DNA from: Clostridium tagluense
Lineage (GTDB): Bacteria; Bacillota; Clostridia; Clostridiales; Clostridiaceae
Assembly: GCF_003865095.1 (NCBI RefSeq)
Contig: NZ_BHYK01000010.1
Span: forward strand, 1 to 64,000
DNA length: 64,000 nt
Direction of reading: 5' to 3'
Positions 43,774 to 52,510 of the stretch are shown here, in pieces; the stretch's first letter is position 1, and each line of letters opens with the position of its first letter. A model generated the notes under the pieces. That model had not been told where the DNA came from and made no database searches. It worked only from the letters and a program-made list of their open reading frames with translations. The translations under genes and the position numbers were made by a program.

Positions 43774-43877
43774 AAATTCCACCCCCTTTAAACAAAATTT
43801 TACCATAGTGTGATAAATAATACAAATAGAAAAGCATTTTAATAATCAATTAAATATAAAAGGAGAGGATAATATTA

Positions 43878-44051
43878 ATGGACAACACAATAATTAACAA
43901 TGATACTACAGCACAAACACTAATAACTATAAAAGTAGATAACAAAAATATAAATCACGCTGCACTCAATAAATTTTTAATAGAGTTAGAACAATTACAA
44001 CAGAAACATTCAATAATTTCAGCAAAGGAGGGTGTTGTCTATGGCAGATAA
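43878..44051 (+). CDS. Small protein before the module 2 large terminase
   Basis: A 57-residue frame from ATG 43878, with AGGAGAGG upstream, to TAA 44049-44051. It overlaps the terminase start by 11 bases. The product begins MDNTIINNDTTAQTLITIKVDNK and ends in a helical segment. The function is unknown; overlap with the terminase implies co-translation. Confidence 0.5.
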   Translation: MDNTIINNDTTAQTLITIKVDNKNINHAALNKFLIELEQLQQKHSIISAKEGVVYGR

Positions 44052-45736
44052 TCAGCTAGAACAACAGTTATTAGACCTACAACTACTAGAAAAGCATCTT
44101 ACTAAAATGTATGAAAAAGAGGGATTAAACTATAAAGAATCTTTAAAAATAGCACAGAAAACTATAGATAATGAATCAAATATATTTGAATTTAAAGGGT
44201 TAGCATGGTTAGTAGGTAAACAGGATTTAGAATATTTTTGTTTATATTTTTTATCTAATATTTATTGTGGTGAAGGGAAATCTCCTTTATCAGAAACGCA
44301 TTTTCAAATATGGCAAGAAATTCAAGATATGATTCTTAAAAAAGATTATACTCAACGAAATTACGTTTGTCCAAGAGGTTTTGGCAAGACCACATGTATT
44401 TCAACACCTTTAGCAATATGGTGCCATTGTTATCAATATAAAAAATATACTGTCATAGCTTCAGCAGTAGGTGACACAGCAGATGAATTTCTAAAGAATA
44501 TTAAGAATGCAATAATTGATAATAAAAAAATAGAATCAGCATTTGGAAAGTTAATTGATAGTAAAAAATACATATGCAATAGTGAAAAAATAGAATTTAC
44601 TAATAGAACAATGATACAAAGTATATCAGCCAGTGGAGCTATTAGAGGTAAGAACTATAATACTTCAAGAATAGAACTTTTAATCCTTGACGATTATCAA
44701 AAATCAGATGAAACTAACACAGAAGAAGCTACAGAAAAGAAATGGAAGATATTTAATGAAGATGCTAAAAATGCTATGCAAAAGAATAATTCTACTATAT
44801 TAGGAGTTGGAACAATACAAAGGGATACATGCTTCTATAGTAGACTAATTAAATCAGCAACATGGAAGAGTAGAATAGAAAAGGCTTTACCACTAGATAA
44901 TAATGCAATTAATGAATATTTTCACAGTGATTTATGGGAGCAATTTTATAAATTATTAGCAAACACTAAAGATGATAATAGACTAGATACTGCAAAAGAG
45001 TTTTACTTCCAACATATAAATGAGATGAAATTTCCTATGTTATGGTGTGAATATTGGGATTGTCTTGATTTTGCCTTACTTTATTATGAGGATAAACAAG
45101 GGTTCTTTCAAGAGTATCAAAATGATTTGTCATCAATAGGCGAGAAAAGATTCCAAACCATTATTACAAAGTCTAAAGAATATATTGAAGCACAAAAGTT
45201 TAGTAAGATATGTTTATCAATTGATCCGAGTGGTACTGCAAGAAAGGGTAAGAAGAAAGATTATTATGCTTTTGCTTTAGCAGGACTAAGTAATAATATA
45301 ACCTATATCCGTAAAGGAGAAATTAAAGACTTTGAGTATGATGATTATATAAAACATACTCTTTTTTTTATTGCGTGAATATAAGGATATTACACATATT
45401 GCTATAGAAAAAAATGTGTATAGTGGTGCTGATGTAATTAAATTACAAGAGTTGATAAGTAAAGATAAAGAATTATGTAATAGAAGATTAACATTTATAA
45501 ATGAGCATAGAACAAAGAACAAGTTTAATCGTATAGATACTTGCGTAGGAGCAGTTAACTTAGGACAAGTTATATTTTGCGAAGATGATGAAGAAGCTAT
45601 TGAACAACTAAAGGAATACTGTGGAGAATTTTCCATACATGACGATTTTCCCGATGCATTGGCTGATGTTGTCCAAAGACTTTTAGAAATAAAAACAACT
45701 CAATACCTAAAATTTGATACAGGATTCTACTTTTAA
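44041..45736 (+). pseudogene. Large terminase subunit of module 2, frameshifted at a T8 run
   Basis: ATG 44041 follows AAAGGAGGGTG. The first part (about 445 residues) has the motor motifs CPRGFGKTT (Walker A, near residue 115) and IELLILDDY (Walker B), and starts the nuclease domain (ICLSIDPSGTARKGKKKDYY). It runs out of frame at TGA 45376-45378 after T8 (45362-45369). The remainder, LREYKDITHIAIEKN onward to TAA 45734-45736, continues in the +1 frame. Removing one T restores one protein of about 565 residues. As written the nuclease half is cut, unless polymerase slippage on the T run restores the frame. It is unrelated in detail to the module 1 terminase. Confidence 0.8.
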
Positions 45737-45760
45737 ACTTAAAAAGGAGCGTGATACTAA

Positions 45761-47161
45761 ATGACCGAAGTAACAACAAATACCATAGTATTAGACGATA
45801 CAATGTTAAATAAAATGTTTGATGTTTTTAACAAAATACAAACTGCACCAGAATTTGAGTATGCAAAGAAACAGAGATATTATAACTCTAAGCATGACAT
45901 ATTAACAGATTATAATATTTTAAAGGGTAAAACACGAAGTAATGAAATAATAATTAGTAATTACATCCAAAAATTTGTAGATTTAGAGAGTGCATATGTA
46001 GCTTCTAATCCTATTTGCTTTACAAGTTCTACAAAAGAGACTATACATATAGAAGCTTTATATCAGTACATAAAAGGATTTAGTAAGAATTGTTATTCAG
46101 ACTTATTAAAACAAGTTGGTATATATGGAGAAGCATATAAATTATTATATTATGTTGTGAATCCGCTAGGCGGATATACATTAAAATCAAAAATATATAA
46201 TCCTACGAATGCATTCATTATTAAAAATGATTTTGATGAAATAGAATATTTTTTCTATGTATATAGTAAGAACTTTTTTGATGACAGCAAATATATAGAT
46301 GTATATACTAGGGATTCTATTACAACTTATAAGGTCTTAGAAAAGGATACTAAAACTATTAAAGTTAATGAATATAGTTTAAAAGATTTTGAATTAATAG
46401 ACCAAGTAGAAAATCTATTTAAAGAAGTCCCAGTTTCAATATGTAAAATTGATAAAACTATATTTGATAAGATAAAGAGAATTAATGATAATTTAAATAT
46501 ATCTTTATCAAATAATATCAATATTTCTAATGATTTTAGAACTTCTTTTTTAGGAATTAAAGGTGCTGAAATAAAAGAGGAGGATAAGGAAAAAATAAAT
46601 GAAGGTGGTGTAATCTGCATACCTGCTGATGGTGATGTTAAGTTTATTACTAGAGATATTAACTCGGAATTTGCCATAACACTTATTGAAACTTGTATAG
46701 ACCAAATATATCAGCAAACTGGACATATAAATTCACAGGAGAAAACTACAAGCAATACAAGTGGTTCTAATCTTAGGAATAGATTGATTCAGCTTGAACA
46801 ACGTTGTGGAGAGTTATCTAATTCACTTCAAGATGCAATATCTAATGAAATTAGATTGATATATAATTTTGATAGTTTAGTTAATAATACTCAATATAAT
46901 TATCTTGATGTAAATATCAAAACTACAATGAATGTCCCAATCGACATAATTGTTTTAGGAGATTTTATTTCAAAAGTTAGTGATAAATTCCCATTAACAA
47001 CGTTATATTCTTTATGTCCTTTCGTAGACAATCCTCAGTTAACTTTTGAGAAGTATCTTGAAGAAAGAAGAATATTAATAAATTTGGAAAATGGTGATAT
47101 ATTAGACGACATAATAGTTGATGGAAATATAGAGGATACAGAGGATACAAATGAAGAATAA
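45761..47161 (+). CDS. Portal protein of module 2 (SPP1 gp6-like)
   Basis: The 466-residue product matches the SPP1-type portal layout. It has an N-terminal KQRYYNSKHDILTDY segment, a central GIYGEAYKLLYYVVN (a well-known motif in this family), ...NDFDEIEYFFYVY, a crown/stem region with NTSGSNLRNRLIQLEQRCGEL, and an acidic C-terminus. It starts 24 bases after the terminase end with AAAGGAG and overlaps the next gene by 11 bases. Portals form the DNA-entry ring. No resemblance in detail to the module 1 portal is seen. Confidence 0.8.
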   Translation: MTEVTTNTIVLDDTMLNKMFDVFNKIQTAPEFEYAKKQRYYNSKHDILTDYNILKGKTRSNEIIISNYIQKFVDLESAYVASNPICFTSSTKETIHIEALYQYIKGFSKNCYSDLLKQVGIYGEAYKLLYYVVNPLGGYTLKSKIYNPTNAFIIKNDFDEIEYFFYVYSKNFFDDSKYIDVYTRDSITTYKVLEKDTKTIKVNEYSLKDFELIDQVENLFKEVPVSICKIDKTIFDKIKRINDNLNISLSNNINISNDFRTSFLGIKGAEIKEEDKEKINEGGVICIPADGDVKFITRDINSEFAITLIETCIDQIYQQTGHINSQEKTTSNTSGSNLRNRLIQLEQRCGELSNSLQDAISNEIRLIYNFDSLVNNTQYNYLDVNIKTTMNVPIDIIVLGDFISKVSDKFPLTTLYSLCPFVDNPQLTFEKYLEERRILINLENGDILDDIIVDGNIEDTEDTNEE

Positions 47162-47933
47162 AAAACAAAAGGAGTTAGAGAACAAGTTGCTGACTCTTTT
47201 TGTTTTTTCTATGAAATATAATAAGAAACTTGCACCATTATTAGTTAAATATAAAATATATAAAAATGAGTTAATTAATGAAATCAATAAAATATATAAG
47301 AAATATACTAAGGATGGTAAATTTGTTATCACTTCAAATAGTCTCAATAGAGAACTAAAGAAAATAGAGCCTACTATATTTAAAATAAGCAATGGTTTAT
47401 ATGAACAGGAAAAAAATATACTTCCAATAATTTTATATCTTGTAAATGATGAAGTTTATGGTAAGACTTATAATATTTTGAATAAGGACTCTAAGGACTT
47501 TAAAAATATGAGTAAGGAAGAAATAAATAAGATTACTACAGGATTTAAAATTAGTGGAAAAACAAACTTGCAAAGGATTAAAGATAATAAGACTATTTTT
47601 AATAGTAAGTTAAATAAGGATATTAAAAATTCATTGAAAGAATCTAAAACTATTGAAGATACTAAGGCTTTAATAGAGGATAGATTTGAAAAAGAAATGA
47701 AAATAGCTATGAGACTTACTAATAATGAAATAGCAAGAGTTTACAATGCTACAGCAGACGTATTATATAAACAAAATGGAGTCCGTAGGGTGCAATGGAT
47801 TTCGCAACTCGAACAAAATACATGTGGTGAATGTGCTGATTTAGACCAAGAAATATTTGATATAGAAGATGCCCCTATTCCAATAATTTCAACACATACA
47901 AGTTGTCATTGTATTTTAGTACCAATAGATTAA
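47151..47933 (+). CDS. Minor head protein, Mu gpF-like
   Basis: The 260-residue product overlaps the portal stop by 11 bases. Its C-terminal domain has NEIARVYNATADVLYKQNGV, then VQWISQLEQNTCGECADLD and a terminal HTSCHC, the Cys/His pattern of phage Mu gpF-like (SPP1 gp7-like) minor head proteins. The N-terminal 150 residues are basic and helical. In SPP1 gp7 binds the portal and helps DNA delivery. The order portal then gpF-like is as in SPP1. Confidence 0.85.
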   Translation: MKNKKQKELENKLLTLFVFSMKYNKKLAPLLVKYKIYKNELINEINKIYKKYTKDGKFVITSNSLNRELKKIEPTIFKISNGLYEQEKNILPIILYLVNDEVYGKTYNILNKDSKDFKNMSKEEINKITTGFKISGKTNLQRIKDNKTIFNSKLNKDIKNSLKESKTIEDTKALIEDRFEKEMKIAMRLTNNEIARVYNATADVLYKQNGVRRVQWISQLEQNTCGECADLDQEIFDIEDAPIPIISTHTSCHCILVPID

Positions 47934-48003
47934 AACAATAAAAAATAAAAACGCACTCTTTAGGACTAGAGACTATGGAGGACACGAAGGGATGGTTATT
48001 AAT

Positions 48004-48654
48004 ATGAGTATTGAAAATTTACAAGAAATACAAGAATATTTTACAACAAATGGAGAAAATGAAGAGGTTAAAAACTACATTGGTGGATTTAATAAAATAG
48101 ACATGAATGGGGTTAAATCATTCTTAGAAACTAATGAAGAGGGTAAAGGATATTTAAACTCTTACTCAGATTCAAAAGTTACTAAAGGCATAGAAACATT
48201 TAAGACTAATAATTTGCAAAAATTAATAGAGGCTGAGATGTTAAAAAAGAATCCATCATTAACACCACAAGAATTAAAAATCCAAGAATTAGAGAAGAAA
48301 TTTACTGATATGGAGAAGTCAAAAACAAAAACTGAGCAAATGTCAAAATATAAAGATGTTCTCCAACAAAAGAAAATACCTAGTAATATGGTGGACTTCT
48401 TAATTGATGATGATGAAACGGTCACAGAGGCAAATATAACACTTTTTGAGGATTCTATGAAATCTTATATAGAAGAAGCTATTAAAACTAAGTTTGGTAG
48501 TAATGTACATATACCCTCAGATGCGACTGCAACTACAACATCGACTATAAGCCAAGAGGAATGGAATGCTAAAAAGAATGATTTAGATTGGTATGCAAAG
48601 AATAAAAAGCAAATATATGAAAGTATGAAACAGGGATTAATTAAAAATAAATAA
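48004..48654 (+). CDS. Scaffold-like protein of module 2
   Basis: ATG 48004 (or ATG 47992, with a tighter GAAGGG) starts a 216-residue acidic, helical product. The middle is a coiled coil (QELKIQELEKKFTDMEKSKT) and the end is WYAKNKKQIYESMKQGL, typical of phage scaffolds (DUF4355-type). It sits between minor head and capsid genes, the usual place. Scaffolds guide procapsid assembly and then leave. Confidence 0.7.
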   Translation: MSIENLQEIQEYFTTNGENEEVKNYIGGFNKIDMNGVKSFLETNEEGKGYLNSYSDSKVTKGIETFKTNNLQKLIEAEMLKKNPSLTPQELKIQELEKKFTDMEKSKTKTEQMSKYKDVLQQKKIPSNMVDFLIDDDETVTEANITLFEDSMKSYIEEAIKTKFGSNVHIPSDATATTTSTISQEEWNAKKNDLDWYAKNKKQIYESMKQGLIKNK

Positions 48655-48779
48655 TTAGTCCTTTTATTATGTCTTTTTTAGAATTTTGAAGACTTTAAAG
48701 AACAAAATGACTAATATTTGATAATGAATTTTCGTGATGGAGTTACAAAATGGTAACCGTCAATTAGGAGGAATATTTT

Positions 48780-49625
48780 ATGAGTAACAAATTTATACAA
48801 GAAACAGTTTCAAGAGAAATTTTGGTGGCACAAAGAGATGCATCTGTAATAAGACAATTCTGTGCGACAGAATATGAAGGAGATATTAAAGGAAAAGGTA
48901 CATCTGTAAAGGTTAATATCTTAATTCCTGCTACACTTAAGGATACTTCTACTAGCCCAGTTTCAAGAGAGGCAGATGGACTAGATACTAATACTGTTAC
49001 AATATCCCTAGAACAAGACAAAAACTATAAGTTCGAAATATCTCATAAGGATGTAGCTGAGGGTATGCCAACTGGGATGTTTGCTGAAACGCTTACAGAT
49101 ATAGGACAACAAATTGCTCTTGAAGCAGATAAGCTTGTATTATCTAAATATACTGAGGTTTTAAAAGAAAATATAATCCCTAAAGCTTCCGTAGATAAAT
49201 CTAATATCTATGATTACTTAATAGATTTAGATGTTAAAATGGATGAACTAGAAATACCTCAAATGGGTAGAATAGTTGTATTACCTCCAAGGATTGCAGG
49301 ACTTTTAGCTAAAGATACTATAATCAGAACTGCTAAGGAACAGGATATGCCTTTAGGTTATGTTACAAAAGTTGGTAACTTAACAATAGTAAAATCTAAC
49401 AATGTAGCTATAAAAGAAGTTTCATCTGTTAAAGATTCTTTTGAATGTTTAGCATTTGTTGCAGGAAAAACTTTTGCACATGTTAATGGATTTTGTGAAG
49501 ATAAAGTAGTAGATAGTAGTGTAGTTACTACTGGATTTAAGGATATTGCCATGGGACAAATAATCTCAGGTGCTAAACTTGTAATGGCTAAATATGCAGT
49601 TCTTTTTGAGATATCATATAAATAA
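48780..49625 (+). CDS. Major capsid protein of module 2
   Basis: The 281-residue product has GAGGAGG-like spacing (AGGAGGA) at its start. Features include an N-terminal arm (KFIQETVSREILVAQRDAS), KGKGTSVKVNILIPATLKD, a DKNYKFEISHKDVAEGMP segment and YLIDLDVKMDELEIPQMGR before the strand-rich end. This is the pattern of the P22-like/HK97-fold coat protein family common in Firmicute siphophages. It shares no obvious sequence with the module 1 capsid. A strong terminator follows. Confidence 0.8.
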   Translation: MSNKFIQETVSREILVAQRDASVIRQFCATEYEGDIKGKGTSVKVNILIPATLKDTSTSPVSREADGLDTNTVTISLEQDKNYKFEISHKDVAEGMPTGMFAETLTDIGQQIALEADKLVLSKYTEVLKENIIPKASVDKSNIYDYLIDLDVKMDELEIPQMGRIVVLPPRIAGLLAKDTIIRTAKEQDMPLGYVTKVGNLTIVKSNNVAIKEVSSVKDSFECLAFVAGKTFAHVNGFCEDKVVDSSVVTTGFKDIAMGQIISGAKLVMAKYAVLFEISYK

Positions 49626-49635
49626 TACATAAAAA

Positions 49636-49678
49636 TAAGGGGGTATTTGGGTAACTCCAAGTATCCCCATTTTTTTCA
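49636..49678 (+). terminator. Terminator after the module 2 capsid gene
   Basis: Stem GGGGTATTTGG with CCAAGTATCCCC, loop GTAACT, then seven T after an A. It limits read-through from capsid to connector genes, just as in module 1. Confidence 0.85.
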
Positions 49679-49694
49679 ATAAGGAGGCAGAGAA

Positions 49695-49934
49695 ATGTGG
49701 TTTTTACATATAAAAAATAATACAGAATGGGATATACAAGATAAGGAACATCAAAATAGACTTTTAAAAGATATTGATTATAAGGTAATTGAGAAAGTTG
49801 AAGAGACAAAGCCAGCATTGGATTATGACACTTTATCTTATGCAGAAATTCAAGCAATTGCAAAAGAAAAAGGTCTTAAATATAATGGGATAAAAAAAGT
49901 TGAATTAATAGAATCTTTAAAGGAAGGTGAGTAA
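49695..49934 (+). CDS. Small protein with HeH/SAP-like motif
   Basis: The 79-residue product has a C-terminal LEM/SAP/HeH-type helix-extension-helix (SYAEIQAIAKEKGLKYNG then KKVELIESLKEGE). This motif is common in short proteins encoded between capsid and connector genes of Firmicute phages. AAGGAGG lies 8 bases upstream. It could bind DNA or the capsid; its role is unknown. Confidence 0.6.
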   Translation: MWFLHIKNNTEWDIQDKEHQNRLLKDIDYKVIEKVEETKPALDYDTLSYAEIQAIAKEKGLKYNGIKKVELIESLKEGE

Positions 49935-49937
49935 GAA

Positions 49938-50279
49938 ATGAAGATATTAACAATGTTAAAAATGTTATTAGGTATGGATACATTAGATATATCAAAGGAT
50001 GAAATATTAAATTTTACACTAGAAAATAGTAAAATAAAAATATCTAATTATTTGAGAGATTTATATGTTCCAAATGATGCAGTAGAAAAACTTGCATTTG
50101 AAACAAAATATTTCAACGCAATAATAGAACTAGCAAAATATGATTACAAAAATCAAAAAGCCACAGGAATAAAGCAATATTCAGAGAGCAAAAGAAGTGT
50201 AACTTATAAAGATTCTATAGATGGGATTCCGTCACAAATAAAAGCAATGCTACCAAAACCTAGTATTGTAATGTTTTAA
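49938..50279 (+). CDS. Head-tail connector, gp6-like
   Basis: The 113-residue product begins MKILTMLKMLLGMDTLDIS and contains EILNFTLENSKIKISNYL, KLAFETKYFNAIIELAKYDY and SESKRSVTYKDS, matching the small gp6-like (SPP1 gp15-type) head-tail connector family that binds below the portal. It starts 3 bases after the preceding stop with AAGGTGAG. It lies in the usual order, directly before the adaptor. Confidence 0.7.
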   Translation: MKILTMLKMLLGMDTLDISKDEILNFTLENSKIKISNYLRDLYVPNDAVEKLAFETKYFNAIIELAKYDYKNQKATGIKQYSESKRSVTYKDSIDGIPSQIKAMLPKPSIVMF

Positions 50280-50291
50280 GGAGGTGTAAAA

Positions 50292-51728
50292 ATGTTTGAC
50301 GATACCATAGTAAAAATACTAGGAAACTCTTATGCTAATGCACCTTTAAAGTCTATTGAGTGTGATGTACAAGACCATACGAGCACTATTGATAAAGAAG
50401 ATTACTCCTATAAATGTAGCAAATTACTATTTGTAGATTCTATAGAGCCATTAATTTCAGAGAATTTTTATCTTAAGATTGAAAATAAAATCTATAAAAT
50501 TATTAAGGCAGATACATACTCAGACCATATGGAAGTGTATTTATTTTATTGCGATTTTAAAGATGTTATGATAAATGATGTAGATAAAAAAGTATTAATT
50601 GAAGAAACTACTGAGCAAATTGCTACACTTGACGAAAAGTTAATTTTATCAAATTTTGAAATAAGAACAGGAGACTTGGTGGAATTTCAGAGCCATAAAT
50701 GGATTATAACAAGCCAAATATCAAAGGATGGCAATGCAATTGAATATAGAGGTAGAATGCGGAAATGTAATAATAATCTTAGGTATAAGGCTATAGTAGA
50801 TGGAACAGATAGAGTAATTTCCATTCCTGCCATTATAGATAAAGGCACGCTTTCTCTAACAGAAGGTAAATATTTTAATACAGTAGACAATGAATTAAGT
50901 TGTCAAGTGGGATATACTATGATAAATAAAATAAAATATATTAAGGTAGGATTTGAATTTATTTTGAATGGAACAGTCTGGAGTGTATTAGGGATTGATA
51001 ATGTGAGTAGTATAATATTTGATGAACAAGGAATTATTTATATTAGATTACGAAGCACGCTTAGTAACCAAGGAGACAATTTTGAATTAGGATTACCTCA
51101 TAACGAAACAACTCCCGTAATTACTACATCCATTGGAGATGATTTTACTATTGAATTACCTACTTATAACACTGAGATAATACAAAATAAAAAATTTCAG
51201 ATTATGGCAATTTGTAAGAATAATAATACAATAGTAACTTCGCCTACATTAAATTACAATGTTACAGATTATACTATTTGTAAAGTAGATGCTACTGGAT
51301 TGGTTACTGGGATAAAAGAAGGGGCTACAACTATTATAATTAACTATATGGGAGAAGAAGTAACACTTAATGTAACTATAACTGTTGCTAGTATTGAGCC
51401 AGTAATAACATATAAGATAGTAGCAGTCCAAGGTAGTGACGTTAATTACATAAATTATGGTAGCCCGAAAACATGGAGAATGATTGATAAAAAGGGTATT
51501 GATGTTGTAGATAAAACATTTACTTTTGCTTTGGAGCAATCTGATAAAAACCCAACAATTACTCCGCAAAAACTACTAGCTTCCTTTACTATTATAAGTG
51601 ATGTAAGGTATAAAATGATTGCAAATGATTCGAATATTAAAGGATACCTTAATCTAGTAGCAACTTGTAATGAAAATGGTGTAATAGCCATAAAACAGAT
51701 AGAAATTAAAGGTGCAATGGATTATTAA
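50292..51728 (+). CDS. Head-tail adaptor with bacterial Ig-like domain, homologous to the module 1 adaptor
   Basis: The 478-residue product contains a middle part (GDLVEFQSHKWIIT, RMRKCNNNLRYKAIVDG, PAIIDKGTLSLTEGKYFNT) and C-terminal domain (YKIVAVQGSDVNYINYG...KGYLNLVATCNE) homologous to the 345-residue protein at 26673. A bacterial Ig-like (Big_2) segment (CKVDATGLVTGIKEGATT near residues 330-350) is inserted only here. It follows the gp6-like connector and has AGGAGGTG upstream. It is the one clear homologue shared by the two modules, and no tail gene follows it. Confidence 0.6.
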   Translation: MFDDTIVKILGNSYANAPLKSIECDVQDHTSTIDKEDYSYKCSKLLFVDSIEPLISENFYLKIENKIYKIIKADTYSDHMEVYLFYCDFKDVMINDVDKKVLIEETTEQIATLDEKLILSNFEIRTGDLVEFQSHKWIITSQISKDGNAIEYRGRMRKCNNNLRYKAIVDGTDRVISIPAIIDKGTLSLTEGKYFNTVDNELSCQVGYTMINKIKYIKVGFEFILNGTVWSVLGIDNVSSIIFDEQGIIYIRLRSTLSNQGDNFELGLPHNETTPVITTSIGDDFTIELPTYNTEIIQNKKFQIMAICKNNNTIVTSPTLNYNVTDYTICKVDATGLVTGIKEGATTIIINYMGEEVTLNVTITVASIEPVITYKIVAVQGSDVNYINYGSPKTWRMIDKKGIDVVDKTFTFALEQSDKNPTITPQKLLASFTIISDVRYKMIANDSNIKGYLNLVATCNENGVIAIKQIEIKGAMDY

Positions 51729-51878
51729 TTAGGGGGAAATATATAGCTATAGAATATTTATTATCACTAAATGCCATTGAGTGCTAATAATATAGATTTA
51801 CAAACAAAAGATTCCTAATAAATTAAGTTAGGTGTCTTTTATTATGTCTAAAAATAATAAATAATGGGAGGTAATGAA

Positions 51879-52208
51879 ATGGATATAGAAAGTTTAGTTT
51901 CAACTTTGGGATTTCCAATTGCTTGTGTTGTTGCTCTTGGGTATTATATAAATAATTGATCTAAAATAGCAAGGGAAGACGGAAATAGCAGAGAAAAAGT
52001 TTTAATGGAAGCGGGTAATACAAGAGAAACAATACTAATGGATGCAAATAAAGAATTTGCCATTGCCTTGAATAAAGCATCTGATGCTATTACAGAAAAC
52101 GGTAAAATACAACTTGCGTTATTTGAAAGAATGCATACTGTAGAATGTAAAGTAGATAATTTGGATATCAAAGTAGATATACTTATAAAAAATGATATAA
52201 AAGAATAA
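51879..52208 (+). pseudogene. Holin-like (BhlA/UviB type) gene with in-frame TGA
   Basis: ATG 51879 follows GGGAGG. The first 26 codons (MDIESLVSTLGFPIACVVAL then GYYINN) form one membrane helix and are followed by TGA 51957-51959. The same frame continues for 82 more codons as a charged coiled coil (SKIAREDGNSREK...HTVECKVDNLDIKVDILIKND). An N-terminal membrane helix and a C-terminal ERMHTVE-x-KVD-x-L helix is the BhlA/UviB pattern, linked to lysis and bacteriocin release. The TGA is a nonsense mutation or is read through. An ATG-free restart inside is unlikely to give a membrane protein. Confidence 0.6.
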
Positions 52209-52210
52209 AT

Positions 52211-52280
52211 GGATAAGCGAGAATACATATAGGGTGATAGATTAATTTCTTACACCCTTTTTTTCTTTTTTGTAATAATA
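52211..52280 (+). terminator. Terminator, first copy of a duplicated block
   Basis: AGGGTG with CACCCT and a long T-run. The block repeats at 52771-52838 with the stem changed to AGGGTAT/ATACCCT, which preserves pairing. The loop ATTAATTTCTT and tail TTTTCTTTTTTGTAAT are shared. Confidence 0.7.
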
Positions 52281-52294
52281 AATGTGCTCGTCAA

Positions 52295-52324
52295 TTGACA
52301 CAACTTACATAAAAGGTATATTAT
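52295..52324 (+). promoter_or_regulatory. Sigma-A-type promoter of the orphan antitoxin-like gene
   Basis: TTGACA, then TATTAT at 18 bases (or TATATT at 16), about 30 bases before the ribosome binding site of the gene at 52355. Confidence 0.6.
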
Positions 52325-52354
52325 AGGATTATATATTAATGAGGAGGTAGACAT

Positions 52355-52510
52355 ATGAATAATTCAAAATCATTTAATCTACATAACTTTATACAAAGCA
52401 AAAATCCCACTATAATATCTACAAGTGAGGCATTAAAAGATGTTGAGCCTATTAAATGGTGTGATGATGTTTTATCGGGAACGAACAAGGTTTTAATAGA
52501 TTTTAAATAA
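52355..52510 (+). CDS. Orphan antitoxin-like protein, paralogue of 31018
   Basis: The 51-residue frame has GAGGAGG upstream of ATG 52355 and ends TAA 52508-52510. About 40 of 51 residues match the 31018 product (MNNSKSFNLHNFI, then EALKDVEPIKW and DDVLSGTNKVLIDF). No toxin gene follows; the next 340 bases are non-coding. A solitary antitoxin could neutralise a toxin from another element, or it is what remains of a lost pair. It has its own promoter. Confidence 0.65.
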   Translation: MNNSKSFNLHNFIQSKNPTIISTSEALKDVEPIKWCDDVLSGTNKVLIDFK

